From contig NZ_LQQC01000010.1 in NCBI RefSeq assembly GCF_001584615.1, positions 248,001-312,000 of the forward strand: a DNA stretch of 64,000 nucleotides, read 5' to 3'. The notes beneath the pieces were generated by a model, which had not been told where the DNA came from, did not search any database, and worked only from the letters and a program-made list of their open reading frames with translations. Shown here in pieces: positions 9,513 through 19,774 of the stretch (its first letter is position 1; each line of letters begins with the position of its first letter). The DNA comes from Brevibacterium ravenspurgense. Its GTDB lineage: Bacteria > Actinomycetota > Actinomycetes > Actinomycetales > Brevibacteriaceae. Both the position numbers and the translations under genes were made by a program.

Positions 9513-9563
9513 CACCGGCCGCCAGCACCGACGCCGGCGGCTGCCACACCAGGAAGGACTGAC

Positions 9564-10757
9564 ATGTCGCAAGGACCACTCAACGGCTACACCGTCGTCG
9601 ACCTCTCCCGCGCTCTCGCCGGCCCTCACGCAGGCCAGATCTTCGGCGACCTCGGTGCGCGGGTCATCAAAGTAGAAAATCCCACCAGCGGTGACGACAC
9701 GCGCAGCTGGGGCCCGCAGTACGTGGGGCCGGAAGACCAGAAGCAGGCCACGTACTTCCTGGCGTGCAACCGCAACAAGGAATCCATCGCGCTGGATCTC
9801 AAGAGCGAGGACGGCAAGCACGTTCTCGAAGAGCTCATCAAGCGCGCAGACGTGGTCATCGAGAACTTCCGCACCGGCGTTATGGACCGCCTGGGCTTTT
9901 CCACGCAGCGCTGCCTGGAGCTCAACCCGCGCTTGGTGATCCTGTCGATCACCGGCTTCGGCCACGACGGTCCAGAGGGCGGTCGTGCCGGCTACGACCA
10001 GATCGCCCAGGGCGAGGCGGGGCTCATGTCGGTCACGGGTTCGGGCCCGGACGACTTCCAGCGGGTCGGCGTGCCGATTGCCGACCTCCTGGGCGGTATC
10101 AACGGAACCCTCGGTGTTCTTGCGGCTCTCCTTGAACGCGAACGCACCGGCAAGGGCAAGATCGTTCGCACCTCGCTCATCGCCGGCATTGTCGGCGTGC
10201 ACGCCTTCCAGGCCACCTCGCAACTCGTCGGCGGTGTGACGCCTAAGCCCAATGGCAACCACCACCCGGCGCTGTCGCCCTACGGTCTTTTCCGCTGCAA
10301 GGGCGGCGAAGGCGGTGCGGTCCAGATGTCGGTGGGCAACCAGTCGCTGTGGCAGAAGTTCTGTAATGCCTTCGGACTCGACCCCGAAGCTGATGGCATG
10401 GCCGACAACGACGCGCGCGTGAAGAACCGCGAAGCAGTCACTGCTGCTGTCGAAGGTGCTTTTGCCGACCTCGATTCCGAAGAAGTGCTGGCCAAGCTCA
10501 GCGAAGCCGGCATTCCGGCCGGTGTTGTCCGCACGCTCGACGAAGTCTACGAATGGGATCAGGCACTCTCGCAGGGCCTCAAGATCACGGTGGACCACCC
10601 CGTTGTCGGCGACATGGACCTCGCCGGCCCGGTTCTGCGCTTCTTCGACGGCGGTGAAGAAGGCGAAGTAGAAACGACATTCTCCGAACACAAGGCACCC
10701 CCTGTTCTCAACGCAGACTCTGAGGCCATCCGCGCCTGGTTGGACGGTGAAGCATGA
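9564..10757 (+). CDS. Class III (CaiB/BaiF) CoA-transferase
   Basis: Family members move coenzyme A between organic acids through an aspartyl-CoA intermediate; formyl-CoA:oxalate and carnitine CoA-transferases are known examples. The 397-residue protein has the N-terminal VVDLSRALAGPHAGQIFGDLGARVIKVE-type fold signature (residues 11-38), NKESIALDLKSEDG, and GRAGYDQIAQGEAGL with the probable catalytic Asp145. The ATG has a good site (AGGAAGGACTGAC). It overlaps the following carboxyltransferase gene by 4 bp, so the two products probably work together on an acyl-CoA. The substrate cannot be read from sequence. The gene pair sits inside a histidine operon, which is discussed as a finding. Confidence 0.9.
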   Translation: MSQGPLNGYTVVDLSRALAGPHAGQIFGDLGARVIKVENPTSGDDTRSWGPQYVGPEDQKQATYFLACNRNKESIALDLKSEDGKHVLEELIKRADVVIENFRTGVMDRLGFSTQRCLELNPRLVILSITGFGHDGPEGGRAGYDQIAQGEAGLMSVTGSGPDDFQRVGVPIADLLGGINGTLGVLAALLERERTGKGKIVRTSLIAGIVGVHAFQATSQLVGGVTPKPNGNHHPALSPYGLFRCKGGEGGAVQMSVGNQSLWQKFCNAFGLDPEADGMADNDARVKNREAVTAAVEGAFADLDSEEVLAKLSEAGIPAGVVRTLDEVYEWDQALSQGLKITVDHPVVGDMDLAGPVLRFFDGGEEGEVETTFSEHKAPPVLNADSEAIRAWLDGEA

Positions 10758-12259
10758 CCAAGCGGTACTCCGCCCGCGAACTCATCGACCTCGTCGTTGA
10801 TGAGGGCACGTTTGAGTCTTGGGACACTGAACCGATCACACCGGCGGCAGGAATCTCGGAGGAATACGCTGCAGAACTTGCGGCAGCCCGCGAAAAGTCT
10901 GGTGCCGACGAAGCGATTCTTACGGGCGAAGGCCGAGTGCGGGGACGTCGTGTTGCCATTGTGGCCAGCGAGTTCCGCTTCCTCGCAGGCTCGATCGGCA
11001 TTGCCGCGGCAGAGCGTCTGACGTCCGCCATTGAACGCGCAACCGCGGAAGGGCTGCCGCTGCTGGCCGGCCCAGCATCAGGCGGCACCCGCATGCAGGA
11101 GGGCACGGTCGCCTTCCTGTCGATGGTCAAGATCACGGCAGCCGTCAACGACCACCGCAAGGCCGGTCTGCCGATCCTCGTCTACCTGCGCCACCCCACC
11201 ACCGGCGGAGTGTTCGCCTCGTGGGGCTCGCTCGGCCACTTCTCCGTTGCCGAACCGGGCGCGCTCGTGGGCTTCCTCGGTCCACGCGTGTACGAAGAGC
11301 TCTACGGCGAGCCCTTCCCAACCAATGTGCAGACCGGAGACAACCTCCACCGTCGCGGCCTCGTCGACGCCGTTATGGGCCCCGAACGTCTGGGGGAGAC
11401 CGCAGCGAAGGCGCTCGACGTCCTCATGGGCGCACTCGAGGTGCCGGCGCCCGTCGACAATCCCGACACCTCGCCGAACCCCATGCCAAGCGGCACGAAC
11501 GCGTGGGACATCATCACCGCCTCGCGCGATGAAAAGCGGCCCGGAGTGCGCGAACTGCTGCGCTACGGGGCCCGCAATGTGCTGCCGCTCAACGGCACGG
11601 GACAGGGTGAAAAAGACCGCGGCATGATCCTTGCCCTGGCCACGTTCGGCTCTGCGCCGTGCATTGTGCTCGGCCAAGACCGCCGCGGACAGCGCAAGTA
11701 CGAACCGATGGGTCCTGCTGCCCTGCGCGAAGCCCGCCGCGGGATGCGCTTGGCCGACGAACTGCACATCCCGTTGGTCACCGTCATCGACACCCCGGGT
11801 GCGGCCCTTTCCAAGGACGCCGAAGAGGGCGGACTTGCCGGTGAAATCGCCCGCTCCCTGTCTGACCTCATTGCGCTGAAGGCACCGACGGTGTCGGTCA
11901 TCCTCGGTGAGGGCTCAGGAGGCGGAGCTCTCGCGCTCATTCCCGCCGACCGTGTGCTCAGTGCCGAAAACGGCTGGCTGTCGCCGCTGCCGCCAGAGGG
12001 CGCATCGGCAATCGTGCATCGGACGAGAGACCGCGCCGCCGAAATGGCGCAGGCCCAGCAGGTGCACTGCGAAAAGCTCGTCGAACATGGAATCGTGGAT
12101 CGGGTCATTGCGGAAAAGCCGAACGCGGCCCAAGAACCGCGCGAATTCTCCGAACGTGTGGCGCAGACCCTGGAATACGAAATCATCGACCTCATGCGCG
12201 TCCACCCGTCGCGCCGCCGCTACCAGCGGATTGACCGCTACCGAAAGCTGGGTATCTGA
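10754..12259 (+). CDS. Fused acyl/acetyl-CoA carboxyltransferase (AccD-AccA type)
   Basis: Carboxyltransferase subunits pass CO2 from carboxybiotin to an acyl-CoA, usually acetyl-CoA to make malonyl-CoA. The 501 residues join a beta-like half (about 1-250; [49 protein letters not shown]) to an alpha-like half (about 255-501; [44 protein letters not shown]), like the AccDA fusion of corynebacteria. The N-terminus has no cysteine zinc ribbon. No biotin carboxylase or carrier gene is nearby, so it must use subunits encoded elsewhere. It starts within the stop of the CoA-transferase and its TGA shares a base with the hisF ATG. Confidence 0.88.
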   Translation: MTKRYSARELIDLVVDEGTFESWDTEPITPAAGISEEYAAELAAAREKSGADEAILTGEGRVRGRRVAIVASEFRFLAGSIGIAAAERLTSAIERATAEGLPLLAGPASGGTRMQEGTVAFLSMVKITAAVNDHRKAGLPILVYLRHPTTGGVFASWGSLGHFSVAEPGALVGFLGPRVYEELYGEPFPTNVQTGDNLHRRGLVDAVMGPERLGETAAKALDVLMGALEVPAPVDNPDTSPNPMPSGTNAWDIITASRDEKRPGVRELLRYGARNVLPLNGTGQGEKDRGMILALATFGSAPCIVLGQDRRGQRKYEPMGPAALREARRGMRLADELHIPLVTVIDTPGAALSKDAEEGGLAGEIARSLSDLIALKAPTVSVILGEGSGGGALALIPADRVLSAENGWLSPLPPEGASAIVHRTRDRAAEMAQAQQVHCEKLVEHGIVDRVIAEKPNAAQEPREFSERVAQTLEYEIIDLMRVHPSRRRYQRIDRYRKLGI

Positions 12260-13014
12260 TGCCTGCCGTGCGAATCATCCCATGTCTCGACGTTGACGGC
12301 GGGCGCGTAGTCAAAGGCGTGAACTTCAAGGGGCTGAAAGACGTCGGCGACCCCGTTGAACTCGCCGAGCGCTACGGCGCCGGCGGGGCTGACGAACTGA
12401 CGTTCCTCGACATCGGCGCCTCCAGTGGGAACCGCGAAACCCTGTACGACGTGGTGAAGAAGACCGCAGAGCAGGTTTTCATCCCCCTGACAGTCGGCGG
12501 GGGAGTCCGCACCGCTGACGACGTCGACCGGCTGCTGCGCGCAGGTGCCGACAAAGCGTCGATCAACACCGCCGCCATCGCCCGCCCGGAAGTCATCGGC
12601 GAAATCGTCGACCGCTTCGGTTCGCAGGTCCTCGTGCTCTCCGCCGATGTGCGTCGCGGAGATACCGCCTCCGGCTATGAGGTGACCACGCACGGCGGCA
12701 AGAGGGGCACCGGCCTGGACGCTCTCGAATGGGTGCGTGAAGCTCAGGAACGGGGCGTCGGCGAGGTCCTCCTGAACTCCATGGACGCTGACGGCACCAA
12801 GGAGGGATTCGACCTCGAGCTGATCCGCGACGTTCGCCCGCACATCGCGGTTCCGCTCATCGCATCCGGCGGCGCCGGCAAACTTGAGCACTTCGCACCG
12901 GCTGTGCGCGCTGGCGCCGATGCTGTGCTGGCCGCCTCCGTCTTCCACTATGGGACGTTCACGATCGCCGATGTGAAAGACGCTCTGCGCTCTGAGGGCA
13001 TCGAAGTTCGATGA
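12259..13014 (+). CDS. hisF: Imidazole glycerol phosphate synthase cyclase subunit
   Basis: HisF uses ammonia delivered by HisH to form imidazole glycerol phosphate and AICAR. The 251-residue half-barrel protein begins [19 protein letters not shown] with the catalytic Asp near residue 11 (CLDVDGG), and has the second catalytic Asp in VLSADVRRG near 130, plus TVGGGVRT and IASGGAG phosphate loops. Its ATG overlaps the carboxyltransferase stop by one base (TGATG), giving translational coupling across a functional boundary. hisH and hisA are not in the window. Confidence 0.96.
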   Translation: MPAVRIIPCLDVDGGRVVKGVNFKGLKDVGDPVELAERYGAGGADELTFLDIGASSGNRETLYDVVKKTAEQVFIPLTVGGGVRTADDVDRLLRAGADKASINTAAIARPEVIGEIVDRFGSQVLVLSADVRRGDTASGYEVTTHGGKRGTGLDALEWVREAQERGVGEVLLNSMDADGTKEGFDLELIRDVRPHIAVPLIASGGAGKLEHFAPAVRAGADAVLAASVFHYGTFTIADVKDALRSEGIEVR

Positions 13015-13358
13015 CTGAGATTCTTCGCCCCGAGGACTTGCGCTACGGTGCTGACGGTCTGCTGCCGGCTGTCGTCCAGGAGTACGACACTCGCGAGGTG
13101 CTCATGCTCGCCTGGGTTGACGCCGAGGCGGTGCGCCGCACGCTCGACACGCGCAAGGCCACGTACTGGTCGCGTTCACGTGGTGAGTACTGGGTGAAGG
13201 GCGAAACTTCCGGGCACGCGCAGCAGGTCATGCGGGTCAGCCACGACTGTGACGGTGACACCGTCCTGTACGAGGTGCGCCAGACCGGTCCGGCTTGCCA
13301 CACGAACACGCCGTCGTGCTTTTCCGACAGGAGGATGGATGATCACTCCGCTCAGTGA
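13011..13358 (+). CDS. hisI: Phosphoribosyl-AMP cyclohydrolase
   Basis: HisI opens the adenine ring of phosphoribosyl-AMP, the third histidine step, using zinc and magnesium. The 115-residue protein has [35 protein letters not shown], the metal-binding DCDGD, and [12 protein letters not shown] with the zinc cysteines. The start overlaps hisF by 4 bp (ATGA). The last 20 bp overlap the trpE start region, joining the histidine and tryptophan blocks. Confidence 0.95.
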   Translation: MTEILRPEDLRYGADGLLPAVVQEYDTREVLMLAWVDAEAVRRTLDTRKATYWSRSRGEYWVKGETSGHAQQVMRVSHDCDGDTVLYEVRQTGPACHTNTPSCFSDRRMDDHSAQ

Positions 13359-14877
13359 GTTCCGCGAACTCGGCAAACACCACCGGGTTGTTCCAGTCAC
13401 GGCCACGGTTCTCGGCGACGGGGAAACTCCGATGTCGATCTACCGCGCCATTGCTCACGGTCGTCCGGGAGCGTTTCTGTTGGAGTCGGCTTCGCAGGGT
13501 TCCTGGCAGCGATACTCCTTTGTGGGTCGCAACCCGCTCTCAACGCTGAGCGCACAGCGCGGTGGAGAACTCACGTGGCAGGGAACAGTGCCCGCGGGTG
13601 CGCCGACCGGCGGCGATCCGTTGGAGGGCGTTTCGCAGGTTCTCAGCCTGCTCAAGAGCCCTCCGCCGGTGGATCTTCCCCCGATGACGTCGTCGCTCGT
13701 GGGCTACATCGGCTGGGATGCGGTTCGCCGCTTTGAGAAGCTCGGCGCTGGCCCCGACGCTGTGTCGAACATCCCGGAGATCCACCTGTCGATCCCCGGC
13801 GATGTCGTAGTGTTCGACCACTACACGGCTGAACTCACCCTGGTCGCAAACGTGCTCAACGCCGATGGATCACCAGAGCGCATCGAACAGGCCTATGAGA
13901 ACGGCCGCAAGCGGATCGACGCCATGCTGCGCGACCTCAATGAGCGGCGTAAACCCGTCATTTCGACGCTCGATTGGCCGGCACCGACGGTGCGGTCCCA
14001 CACGGAGCACGAAGACTTCCTCGCGACCGTTGAAACCGCGAAAGAGCACATTCGCCGCGGTGACGTGTTTCAGGTGGTTCCGGGACAGCGGTTCGAAAGC
14101 GACACCTCGGCTTCGGCTCTCGACATCTACCGTGTCCTGCGGCGCACGAACCCGAGCTCGTACATGTACCTGCTCGAGGTGGAAAACTCCGAAGGCGAGC
14201 CCTTCAGCATCATCGGCTCCTCTCCTGAAGCACTCGTGACGGTGAAAGACCGCGAGGTCCTCACTCACCCGATTGCCGGTTCGCGGCCACGCGGCAATAC
14301 TGAGGTTGAAGACCGCCGGCTTGCGGAAGAACTCATCGGCGATGCGAAAGAGCGCTCCGAGCACATCATGTTGGTTGACCTGGCGCGCAACGACCTGGCG
14401 AAAGTGTGCCAACCGGGCACCGTGGACGTCGCTGAGTTCATGGAGGTCGCCCGCTACAGCCACATCATGCACATTGAATCTACTGTCACGGGCACTCTGC
14501 GCGACGACGTCGACGGCATGGACGTCATCCGCGCTGCGTTCCCGGCGGGTACGCTTTCGGGCGCACCGAAGCCGCGGGCCCTGCAGCTGATCGACGAACT
14601 CGAACCAATTGGCCGCGGACTGTACGGCGGTGTTGTCGGCTACCTGTCGTTTGCCGGTGATCTCGACATGGCGATTGCCATTCGCACGGGTGTGCTCAAA
14701 GACGGTGTTGTGGCCGTCTATGCCGGTGCCGGTGTTGTTGCAGACTCCGTGCCCGAATCCGAATACCAGGAAACCCGCACCAAGGCGGCGTCGGTGCTCA
14801 ATTCTGCTGCTGCCGCGCAGACGCTGCGAGCAGCGGTGTCGGCAGATGACCTCGAAGAGCCGGGTGAGCGCAAATGA
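13339..14877 (+). CDS. trpE: Anthranilate synthase component I
   Basis: TrpE forms anthranilate from chorismate with ammonia from TrpG, the first committed tryptophan step. I place the start at ATG 13339, preceded by ACAGGAGG, because it yields the family N-terminus ([15 protein letters not shown]); this gives 512 residues. The tryptophan feedback pocket is visible ([18 protein letters not shown] near 47-64). Catalytic-domain motifs are [45 protein letters not shown] and [21 protein letters not shown]. Neither trpG nor trpD is in the cluster, so they must be elsewhere. No leader peptide or attenuator is visible because trpE starts inside hisI. Confidence 0.96.
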   Translation: MITPLSEFRELGKHHRVVPVTATVLGDGETPMSIYRAIAHGRPGAFLLESASQGSWQRYSFVGRNPLSTLSAQRGGELTWQGTVPAGAPTGGDPLEGVSQVLSLLKSPPPVDLPPMTSSLVGYIGWDAVRRFEKLGAGPDAVSNIPEIHLSIPGDVVVFDHYTAELTLVANVLNADGSPERIEQAYENGRKRIDAMLRDLNERRKPVISTLDWPAPTVRSHTEHEDFLATVETAKEHIRRGDVFQVVPGQRFESDTSASALDIYRVLRRTNPSSYMYLLEVENSEGEPFSIIGSSPEALVTVKDREVLTHPIAGSRPRGNTEVEDRRLAEELIGDAKERSEHIMLVDLARNDLAKVCQPGTVDVAEFMEVARYSHIMHIESTVTGTLRDDVDGMDVIRAAFPAGTLSGAPKPRALQLIDELEPIGRGLYGGVVGYLSFAGDLDMAIAIRTGVLKDGVVAVYAGAGVVADSVPESEYQETRTKAASVLNSAAAAQTLRAAVSADDLEEPGERK

Positions 14878-15389
14878 CCCGCGGACGGTCCGTTCTGCTC
14901 CTCCTAGCGGCAGCGGGAATCCTGTGGTTCGTCTCGACACGTGAACTCGTGACGATGACGGGTGCGGTCAACACCGGCCCGGCAGGTGTTGCTGACGCCG
15001 CCCCCGGAGCATCGGGCGGCGGAGGCTCGCCTGTTCTCACGGCACAGGCGGCTGCGTTTGCCGTGACGGCTCTGCTGCTGGCGATGCTCGGAACCGCAGG
15101 CCGAAGAATCACCGGCGTACTCATGGTCCTGCTGGGGTTCGGCTACTTCGGCACCGGCCTCGGCATCGCCCTGGGCCAAGACGCCACACCCTGGGCGTGG
15201 ATCGCAGCTGCAGCCGGCCTTGTGGCAGCCGTTGCCGCTGGTCTTGCCGGATTCGGACGTACTCAGTGGCGCACCAGCCAGAAGTTCGAACGCGCTGACA
15301 TCGTGGAGGGCGAAGCAGATCCCGACGACGACCCGGCTGCCGCCTGGGACGCGCTTTCGCGCGGCGAAGACCCCGACGACATCAGATGA
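14874..15389 (+). CDS. Tryptophan-operon-associated membrane protein
   Basis: A 171-residue protein with about four predicted membrane segments (SVLLLLAAAGILWFV near 4-18, AAAFAVTALLLAML, ITGVLMVLLGFGYFGTGL, WAWIAAAAGLVAAVAAGLAGF) and an acidic tail (EGEADPDDDPAAAWDAL). It starts within the trpE stop (ATGA). Its position and size match the conserved actinobacterial family of membrane proteins linked to trp genes. The biochemical function is unknown; roles in transport or in tethering the pathway are only guesses. Confidence 0.8.
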   Translation: MTRGRSVLLLLAAAGILWFVSTRELVTMTGAVNTGPAGVADAAPGASGGGGSPVLTAQAAAFAVTALLLAMLGTAGRRITGVLMVLLGFGYFGTGLGIALGQDATPWAWIAAAAGLVAAVAAGLAGFGRTQWRTSQKFERADIVEGEADPDDDPAAAWDALSRGEDPDDIR

Positions 15390-15467
15390 TTCGCCTCTCA
15401 TGGCGAGCCGATTGCCAGCAACTCAGTCTTTCGTGAGAGAATCCTGACAGCAGAATGAAGGAGCACA

Positions 15468-15758
15468 ATGTCTAAGACCAAGTACCGCAACGGACCCTCT
15501 GACCTCGACAAGTCGAGCATCGACTACGAGGCAATCCAGGACCCCGGCCACATGCACTCTGTCGGTGCGTGGATCGGCGTCATCCTCGTGTTCGTCGGCG
15601 TTGCTGTTGCCAGCATCGGCACCCTGATCGTCAACAACAGCGGCTGGACGCTGTTCTTCGTCGGCTGCGGAATCGTCGTGCTCGGCGCAATCGTCGGCCC
15701 CATCCTGGTCAAGGCAGGCCTGGGCCCGAAGATTCACCGCAACACCCTGCAGCGTTGA
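15468..15758 (+). CDS. Small membrane protein of the HGxxPAAW-like family
   Basis: A 96-residue protein with a charged N-terminus, the sequence GHMHSVGAWIGV near 32-43 resembling the HGxxPAAW motif of small proteins found in actinobacterial trp clusters, and two membrane helices (VILVFVGVAVASIGTLIV and LFFVGCGIVVLGAIVGPIL). The ATG has AAGGAG 6 nt upstream. The gene lies 78 nt after the previous one and overlaps trpC by 3 bp. Function unknown. Confidence 0.8.
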   Translation: MSKTKYRNGPSDLDKSSIDYEAIQDPGHMHSVGAWIGVILVFVGVAVASIGTLIVNNSGWTLFFVGCGIVVLGAIVGPILVKAGLGPKIHRNTLQR

Positions 15759-16537
15759 CAGTTCTCGGCGAGATCATTGACGGGGTCCGCGAAGACCTCG
15801 AACAGCGCCGCGCTCGTGTCGACCTCGAGCAGATGAAAGAGCGCGCAGTGGCAGCAGCCCCTGCGCGCTCCTTCACACCCGAACAGTTCGGGCTGATCTG
15901 CGAAGTCAAGCGTTCGTCACCTTCCAAGGGAGCGCTGGCCGATATCGCAGACCCGGCTGAACTCGCCGCCGCCTACGAGGCCGGAGGTGCGGCAGCAATT
16001 TCGGTGCTCACGGAGGAGCGACGCTTCGGCGGCAGCCTGGAAGACTTCGCGGCCGTCCGAGCCCGCGTGGACGTCCCGCTGCTGCGCAAGGACTTCACGG
16101 TCGACGAATACCAGGTGTACGAAGCCCGCGCCTACGGGGCGGACATCATCCTGCTGATCGTCGCGGCTCTCGACGACGAGCAGATGCGCAGCCTCTACGA
16201 GCTTGCCCACGAACTCGGCATGGCAGTCCTCGTCGAAGCTCACACCAGCGAAGAGATCACGCGTGCGGCGAAGCTCGGGGCGAAGATCCTCGGTGTGAAC
16301 ACCCGCAACCTCAAGGACCTGTCGGTTGATCCCGCGCGCTTTGCGCCCCTGGCCGCTGAAGCGACGGGGCACACCCACCTGGTCGCTGAAAGCGGTGTCG
16401 CAACAAGCGCCGAAGTCGAACTCTACGCGGCGGCCGGCGCAGACCTCGTGCTCGTCGGCGAAGCACTCGTGAAGCACGGCGACCCGCAGACCGCGGTTGC
16501 CGAGTTCACCCGCGCAGGCCGCGCACAGCGGCCCTAG
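15755..16537 (+). CDS. trpC: Indole-3-glycerol phosphate synthase
   Basis: TrpC closes the indole ring, giving indole-3-glycerol phosphate for TrpA. I choose the TTG at 15755, which overlaps the preceding stop (TTGA) and gives 260 residues beginning MTVLGEIIDGVREDL; the frame stays open upstream but reads in the wrong frame through the neighbouring small gene. Motifs: LICEVKRSSPSKG with the catalytic Lys, LRKDFTVDEYQVYEARAYGAD, GVNTRNLKDL, VAESGV and LVGEALVKHGDP. About 94 nt separate it from trpB, and a promoter-like element there may give trpBA a second start. Confidence 0.95.
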   Translation: MTVLGEIIDGVREDLEQRRARVDLEQMKERAVAAAPARSFTPEQFGLICEVKRSSPSKGALADIADPAELAAAYEAGGAAAISVLTEERRFGGSLEDFAAVRARVDVPLLRKDFTVDEYQVYEARAYGADIILLIVAALDDEQMRSLYELAHELGMAVLVEAHTSEEITRAAKLGAKILGVNTRNLKDLSVDPARFAPLAAEATGHTHLVAESGVATSAEVELYAAAGADLVLVGEALVKHGDPQTAVAEFTRAGRAQRP

Positions 16538-16582
16538 CGACCCAATCGCAGCGCACACCCACAGCAAGCCGCCCGCGTACAG

Positions 16583-16593
16583 GCGCCTCGTGC
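16583..16593 (+). repeat. Intergenic CCTCGTG motif, copy 2
   Basis: GCGCCTCGTGC in the trpC-trpB gap. It lies immediately before the likely trpB -10 hexamer. Confidence 0.4.
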
Positions 16594-16595
16594 TC

Positions 16596-16601
16596 TAACA
16601 T
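16596..16601 (+). promoter_or_regulatory. Putative -10 element (TAACAT) of trpB
   Basis: TAACAT precedes trpB by 30 nt. With a TSS near 16608 the leader would be about 24 nt and contain the AACGGAAG ribosome-binding site. Confidence 0.4.
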
Positions 16602-16631
16602 CCCGAGCCGCCCACACAGAACGGAAGTGAC

Positions 16632-17849
16632 ATGCCTGAAATCCCAGCAGCAGAAGCCGGCCCGTACTTCGGCGAGTTCGGCGGCCGGTTCTTCCCGGAA
16701 GCCCTCGTGCCCGCCCTCGACCAGATCGAGGAAGCGTGGCGCAAAGCAATGGTCGATCCCGAGTTCGCCGAAGAGCTCACCCGTCTGCAGCTTGAATATA
16801 CGGGCCGTCCCAGTCTGCTGACGGAAGCGCCGCGCTTTGCTGAACACTGCGGAGGCGCACGCGTCTTCCTCAAGCGCGAAGACCTCAACCACACGGGCTC
16901 GCACAAGATCAACAACGTGCTCGGGCAGGCTCTTCTCACGGTGCGCATGGGCAAGACCCGTGTCATTGCCGAAACCGGTGCCGGCCAGCACGGCGTTGCA
17001 GCAGCGACCGCCGCAGCTCTTTTCGGCCTTGAGTGCACCGTGTACATGGGTGAAGAAGACACTCAGCGGCAGTCGCTCAACGTGGCCCGCATGCGCCTGC
17101 TGGGCGCCGAAGTCGTTCCTGTGCGCACCGGCACTCGCACCCTGAAAGACGCCATGAACGAAGCCATGCGCGACTGGGTGGCGAACGTTGAGACAACGCA
17201 CTACATGATCGGCACGGTCGCCGGACCCCACCCGTTCCCGGCTATGGTGCGCAGCTTCCAGCGCGTCATGTCGGACGAAGCGCGCGAACAGATCCAGCAG
17301 AAGGCCGGCCGTCTGCCTGACGCCGTGTGCGCCTGTGTGGGCGGCGGTTCGAACGCCATGGGAATCTTCGCGGCGTTCATCGGCGATGAGAACGTCCGCC
17401 TGTACGGTTTCGAAGCCGGCGGCGACGGCGTTGACACCGGCCGTCACGCTGCACGATTCTCCGGCGGGCGCCCCGGTGTTCTCCACGGTTCGGCCACCTA
17501 CATCCTGCAGGACGAAGACGGCCAGACCCTGCCGTCGCACTCGGTGTCCGCAGGCCTGGACTACCCGTCGGTCGGCCCCGAACACTCCTACCTCAATGAC
17601 TCCGGACGGGCTGAGTACCGTCCGATCGTCGACGACGAGGCCATGGAGGCCTTCCGCCTGTTGGCCCGCACCGAGGGAATCATCCCGGCTATCGAAAGCT
17701 CGCACGCTCTTGCCGGTGCCATGAAGGTCGGCAGGGAGCTCGGAGAAGACGCTGTTATCCTCGTGAGCCTGTCCGGGCGCGGCGACAAGGACATGACGAC
17801 CGCCGCCCGGTGGTTTGACTACATCGACGAAGGAGCGGTCCAGGTATGA
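16632..17849 (+). CDS. trpB: Tryptophan synthase beta chain
   Basis: TrpB condenses indole with serine using pyridoxal phosphate. The 405-residue protein begins near [20 protein letters not shown] and has HTGSHKINN with the PLP lysine near residue 90, [10 protein letters not shown] with the catalytic Glu, GGGSNAMG phosphate loop and [14 protein letters not shown]. It is the complex-forming TrpB1 type by its overlap and adjacency to trpA. The ATG at 16632 has ACGGAAGTGAC upstream. The 4-bp overlap with trpA (ATGA) fits equal expression of the alpha and beta subunits. Confidence 0.97.
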   Translation: MPEIPAAEAGPYFGEFGGRFFPEALVPALDQIEEAWRKAMVDPEFAEELTRLQLEYTGRPSLLTEAPRFAEHCGGARVFLKREDLNHTGSHKINNVLGQALLTVRMGKTRVIAETGAGQHGVAAATAAALFGLECTVYMGEEDTQRQSLNVARMRLLGAEVVPVRTGTRTLKDAMNEAMRDWVANVETTHYMIGTVAGPHPFPAMVRSFQRVMSDEAREQIQQKAGRLPDAVCACVGGGSNAMGIFAAFIGDENVRLYGFEAGGDGVDTGRHAARFSGGRPGVLHGSATYILQDEDGQTLPSHSVSAGLDYPSVGPEHSYLNDSGRAEYRPIVDDEAMEAFRLLARTEGIIPAIESSHALAGAMKVGRELGEDAVILVSLSGRGDKDMTTAARWFDYIDEGAVQV

Positions 17850-18625
17850 GCACGGCTGAAGTCCTCACACAGACCAAGAACGACGGGCGTGCCGCCCTCG
17901 TGGGCTACCTGCCCGTCGGCTTCCCCGATGTTCCCGGCTCCCTCGACGCGATGGCAGAACTGGCCCGCGGCGGCGCTGACATCATCGAAGTCGGCATCCC
18001 GTACACCGACCCCGGCATGGACGGTCCCGTCATCCAGCGGGCGGCCGATGCTGCTCTGCAGGCCGGCGTGCGCGTTGCCGATTCGCTGCGCGCTGTTGAA
18101 GCCGCAGCGAACGCGGGAGCTGTTCCCGTTGTCATGAGCTACTGGAACCTCATCCTCCAGTACGGCGTCGAAGCCTACGCCCGCGACCTCGCGTCCGCCG
18201 GTGGTCACGGCATCATCACGCCGGACCTGCTGCCGGACGACTGCGCCGCGTGGGATGCAGCCTCGGACGCTCACGACCTCGACAGGATCTTCCTGGCCGC
18301 ACCGTCATCAACGCCCGAGCGCCTCGCTCTCATCAGCTCGCGTTCTCGCGGCTTCGTCTATGCCGCCTCGACAATGGGTGTCACAGGCACCCGCGACCAG
18401 GTGGACTCGCACGCGGAAGACCTCGTAGGTCGTGTGCGCGACGCTGGTGCTGAGCACGTGTGCGTGGGGCTCGGAGTCTCGAACCGCGAACAGGCGCGCG
18501 AAGTCGCCGCCTACGCCGATGGTGTCATTGTCGGCTCCGCTCTGGTGCGGGCTCTTGACGAGGACGGTCCCGCCGCGGTCGGCCGACTCGCGGAAGAGCT
18601 GCGCGAAGGAACGGTTCGCTCGTGA
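17846..18625 (+). CDS. trpA: Tryptophan synthase alpha chain
   Basis: TrpA cleaves indole-3-glycerol phosphate and channels indole to TrpB. The 259-residue TIM barrel has the two catalytic acids in [15 protein letters not shown] (Glu48 and Asp59), [21 protein letters not shown], and the phosphate loop [10 protein letters not shown] near the C-terminus. It overlaps trpB by 4 bp and lgt by 4 bp, so an envelope gene is translationally coupled to the tryptophan operon, as in other actinobacteria. Confidence 0.96.
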   Translation: MSTAEVLTQTKNDGRAALVGYLPVGFPDVPGSLDAMAELARGGADIIEVGIPYTDPGMDGPVIQRAADAALQAGVRVADSLRAVEAAANAGAVPVVMSYWNLILQYGVEAYARDLASAGGHGIITPDLLPDDCAAWDAASDAHDLDRIFLAAPSSTPERLALISSRSRGFVYAASTMGVTGTRDQVDSHAEDLVGRVRDAGAEHVCVGLGVSNREQAREVAAYADGVIVGSALVRALDEDGPAAVGRLAEELREGTVRS

Positions 18626-19722
18626 CGTACCAGGCGGCGATTCCCTCACCGACCTGGCAGGGCTTTTCGCTCGGCCCGCTGACCATCCACGCCTACGCGC
18701 TGTGCATCATCACAGGCATCTTTGTGGCCCTGTGGCTGACGAATCGCAGGTGGACAGCACGAGGCGGAGATTCCGATGATCTGTGGACGATCGCCATGTG
18801 GACGATCCCCGCTGGCATCATCGGCGGTCGGCTCTACCACGTGTTCTCTACACCCGCCCCGTACTTTGGGGAGGGAGGAAACCCGGTTGCGGCTTTCTAC
18901 ATCTGGAACGGCGGACTCGGCATTTGGGGTGCTGTCGCCCTGGGTGTTCTGGTGGCGTACTTCGTGGCGCGCAAGCTCGACATTCGCTTCGGCGCTTTTC
19001 TCGACGCTGCCGCTCCCGGTCTGCTGCTGGCGCAGGGGATCGGCCGCTGGGGCAACTGGTTCAATCAGGAGCTGTTCGGCGCGCCGACCACACTTCCGTG
19101 GGGTCTGCACATCGACCAGGTGATCAACGGCCGCCTCAACCCCAACTGGCCCGACCCCTCGATTCCCGAAGGCACGCTGTTCCATCCAACGTTCCTGTAT
19201 GAATCAATCTGGAACATCCTTGGGGCACTGCTGCTCATCTGGCTGGGCAAACGGTTCCGGCTGGATCACGGCCAGGTGTTCTTCTCATACATCTGCTATT
19301 ACACACTGGGACGGGTGTGGATCGAAGCGCTGCGCATCGACACGGCGGAGCACATTCTTGGTCTGCGGCTCAACGTGTGGACGTCGATCCTGGTGTTCAT
19401 CCTCGGTGCTGTCCTGCTCGTGGTATCGCGTATCCGGTACCCCAAGTTCAACCCGGACATCACACTGAGCGGATCACGGGGTGACGAACGCACTCAGGCA
19501 AGCGGCACCTCGGCAGAAACCTCCGCTCTGCCCCGGCAGTCGGACAGGGGAGAGGAGATCGGCTTCGGTCCTGTCACACAGGCGCTGCCCGTGATCGCTG
19601 ATCCCGAAACTTCGGAACTTCCGGTGTCAGGACGGTCATTCGGATATTTCGGTGCGGTGACATCGACGATCTCGATCGTTCCGCAGGTGAGCAAACACGA
19701 AGACGGCAAGCACGACGGCTGA
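18622..19722 (+). CDS. lgt: Prolipoprotein diacylglyceryl transferase
   Basis: Lgt attaches diacylglycerol to the lipobox cysteine of prolipoproteins in the cytoplasmic membrane. The 366-residue protein has several membrane segments and Lgt landmarks: IPAGIIGGRLYHV near 62-74, IWNGGLGIWGA near 94-104, GIGRWGNWFNQELFG with the essential Arg near 142, and HGQVFFSYICYYTLGRVWIE. About 80 hydrophilic C-terminal residues (from roughly 285) extend beyond the enzyme core; such tails are common in actinobacterial Lgt. The GTG start overlaps trpA by 4 bp. It ends the his-trp block. Confidence 0.95.
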   Translation: MTYQAAIPSPTWQGFSLGPLTIHAYALCIITGIFVALWLTNRRWTARGGDSDDLWTIAMWTIPAGIIGGRLYHVFSTPAPYFGEGGNPVAAFYIWNGGLGIWGAVALGVLVAYFVARKLDIRFGAFLDAAAPGLLLAQGIGRWGNWFNQELFGAPTTLPWGLHIDQVINGRLNPNWPDPSIPEGTLFHPTFLYESIWNILGALLLIWLGKRFRLDHGQVFFSYICYYTLGRVWIEALRIDTAEHILGLRLNVWTSILVFILGAVLLVVSRIRYPKFNPDITLSGSRGDERTQASGTSAETSALPRQSDRGEEIGFGPVTQALPVIADPETSELPVSGRSFGYFGAVTSTISIVPQVSKHEDGKHDG

Positions 19723-19762
19723 TTGATCCGCGGCGGGTCTCTCACCGGGGACAACATTCGAC

Positions 19763-19768
19763 TAGGGT
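19763..19768 (+). promoter_or_regulatory. Putative -10 element (TAGGGT) of pyk, leaderless
   Basis: TAGGGT ends 6 nt before the pyk ATG, with no purine-rich ribosome-binding site that could fit behind a TSS. Confidence 0.6.
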
Positions 19769-19774
19769 GGAACT

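Noticed and set aside
9423-10691. Minus-strand 422-codon frame opposite the CoA-transferase
   Set aside because: The CoA-transferase on the plus strand has full family motifs and a ribosome-binding site, while this frame has neither.
13280-13360. trp attenuator with leader peptide before trpE
   Set aside because: trpE begins inside hisI; there is no space for a leader peptide and no run of Trp codons.
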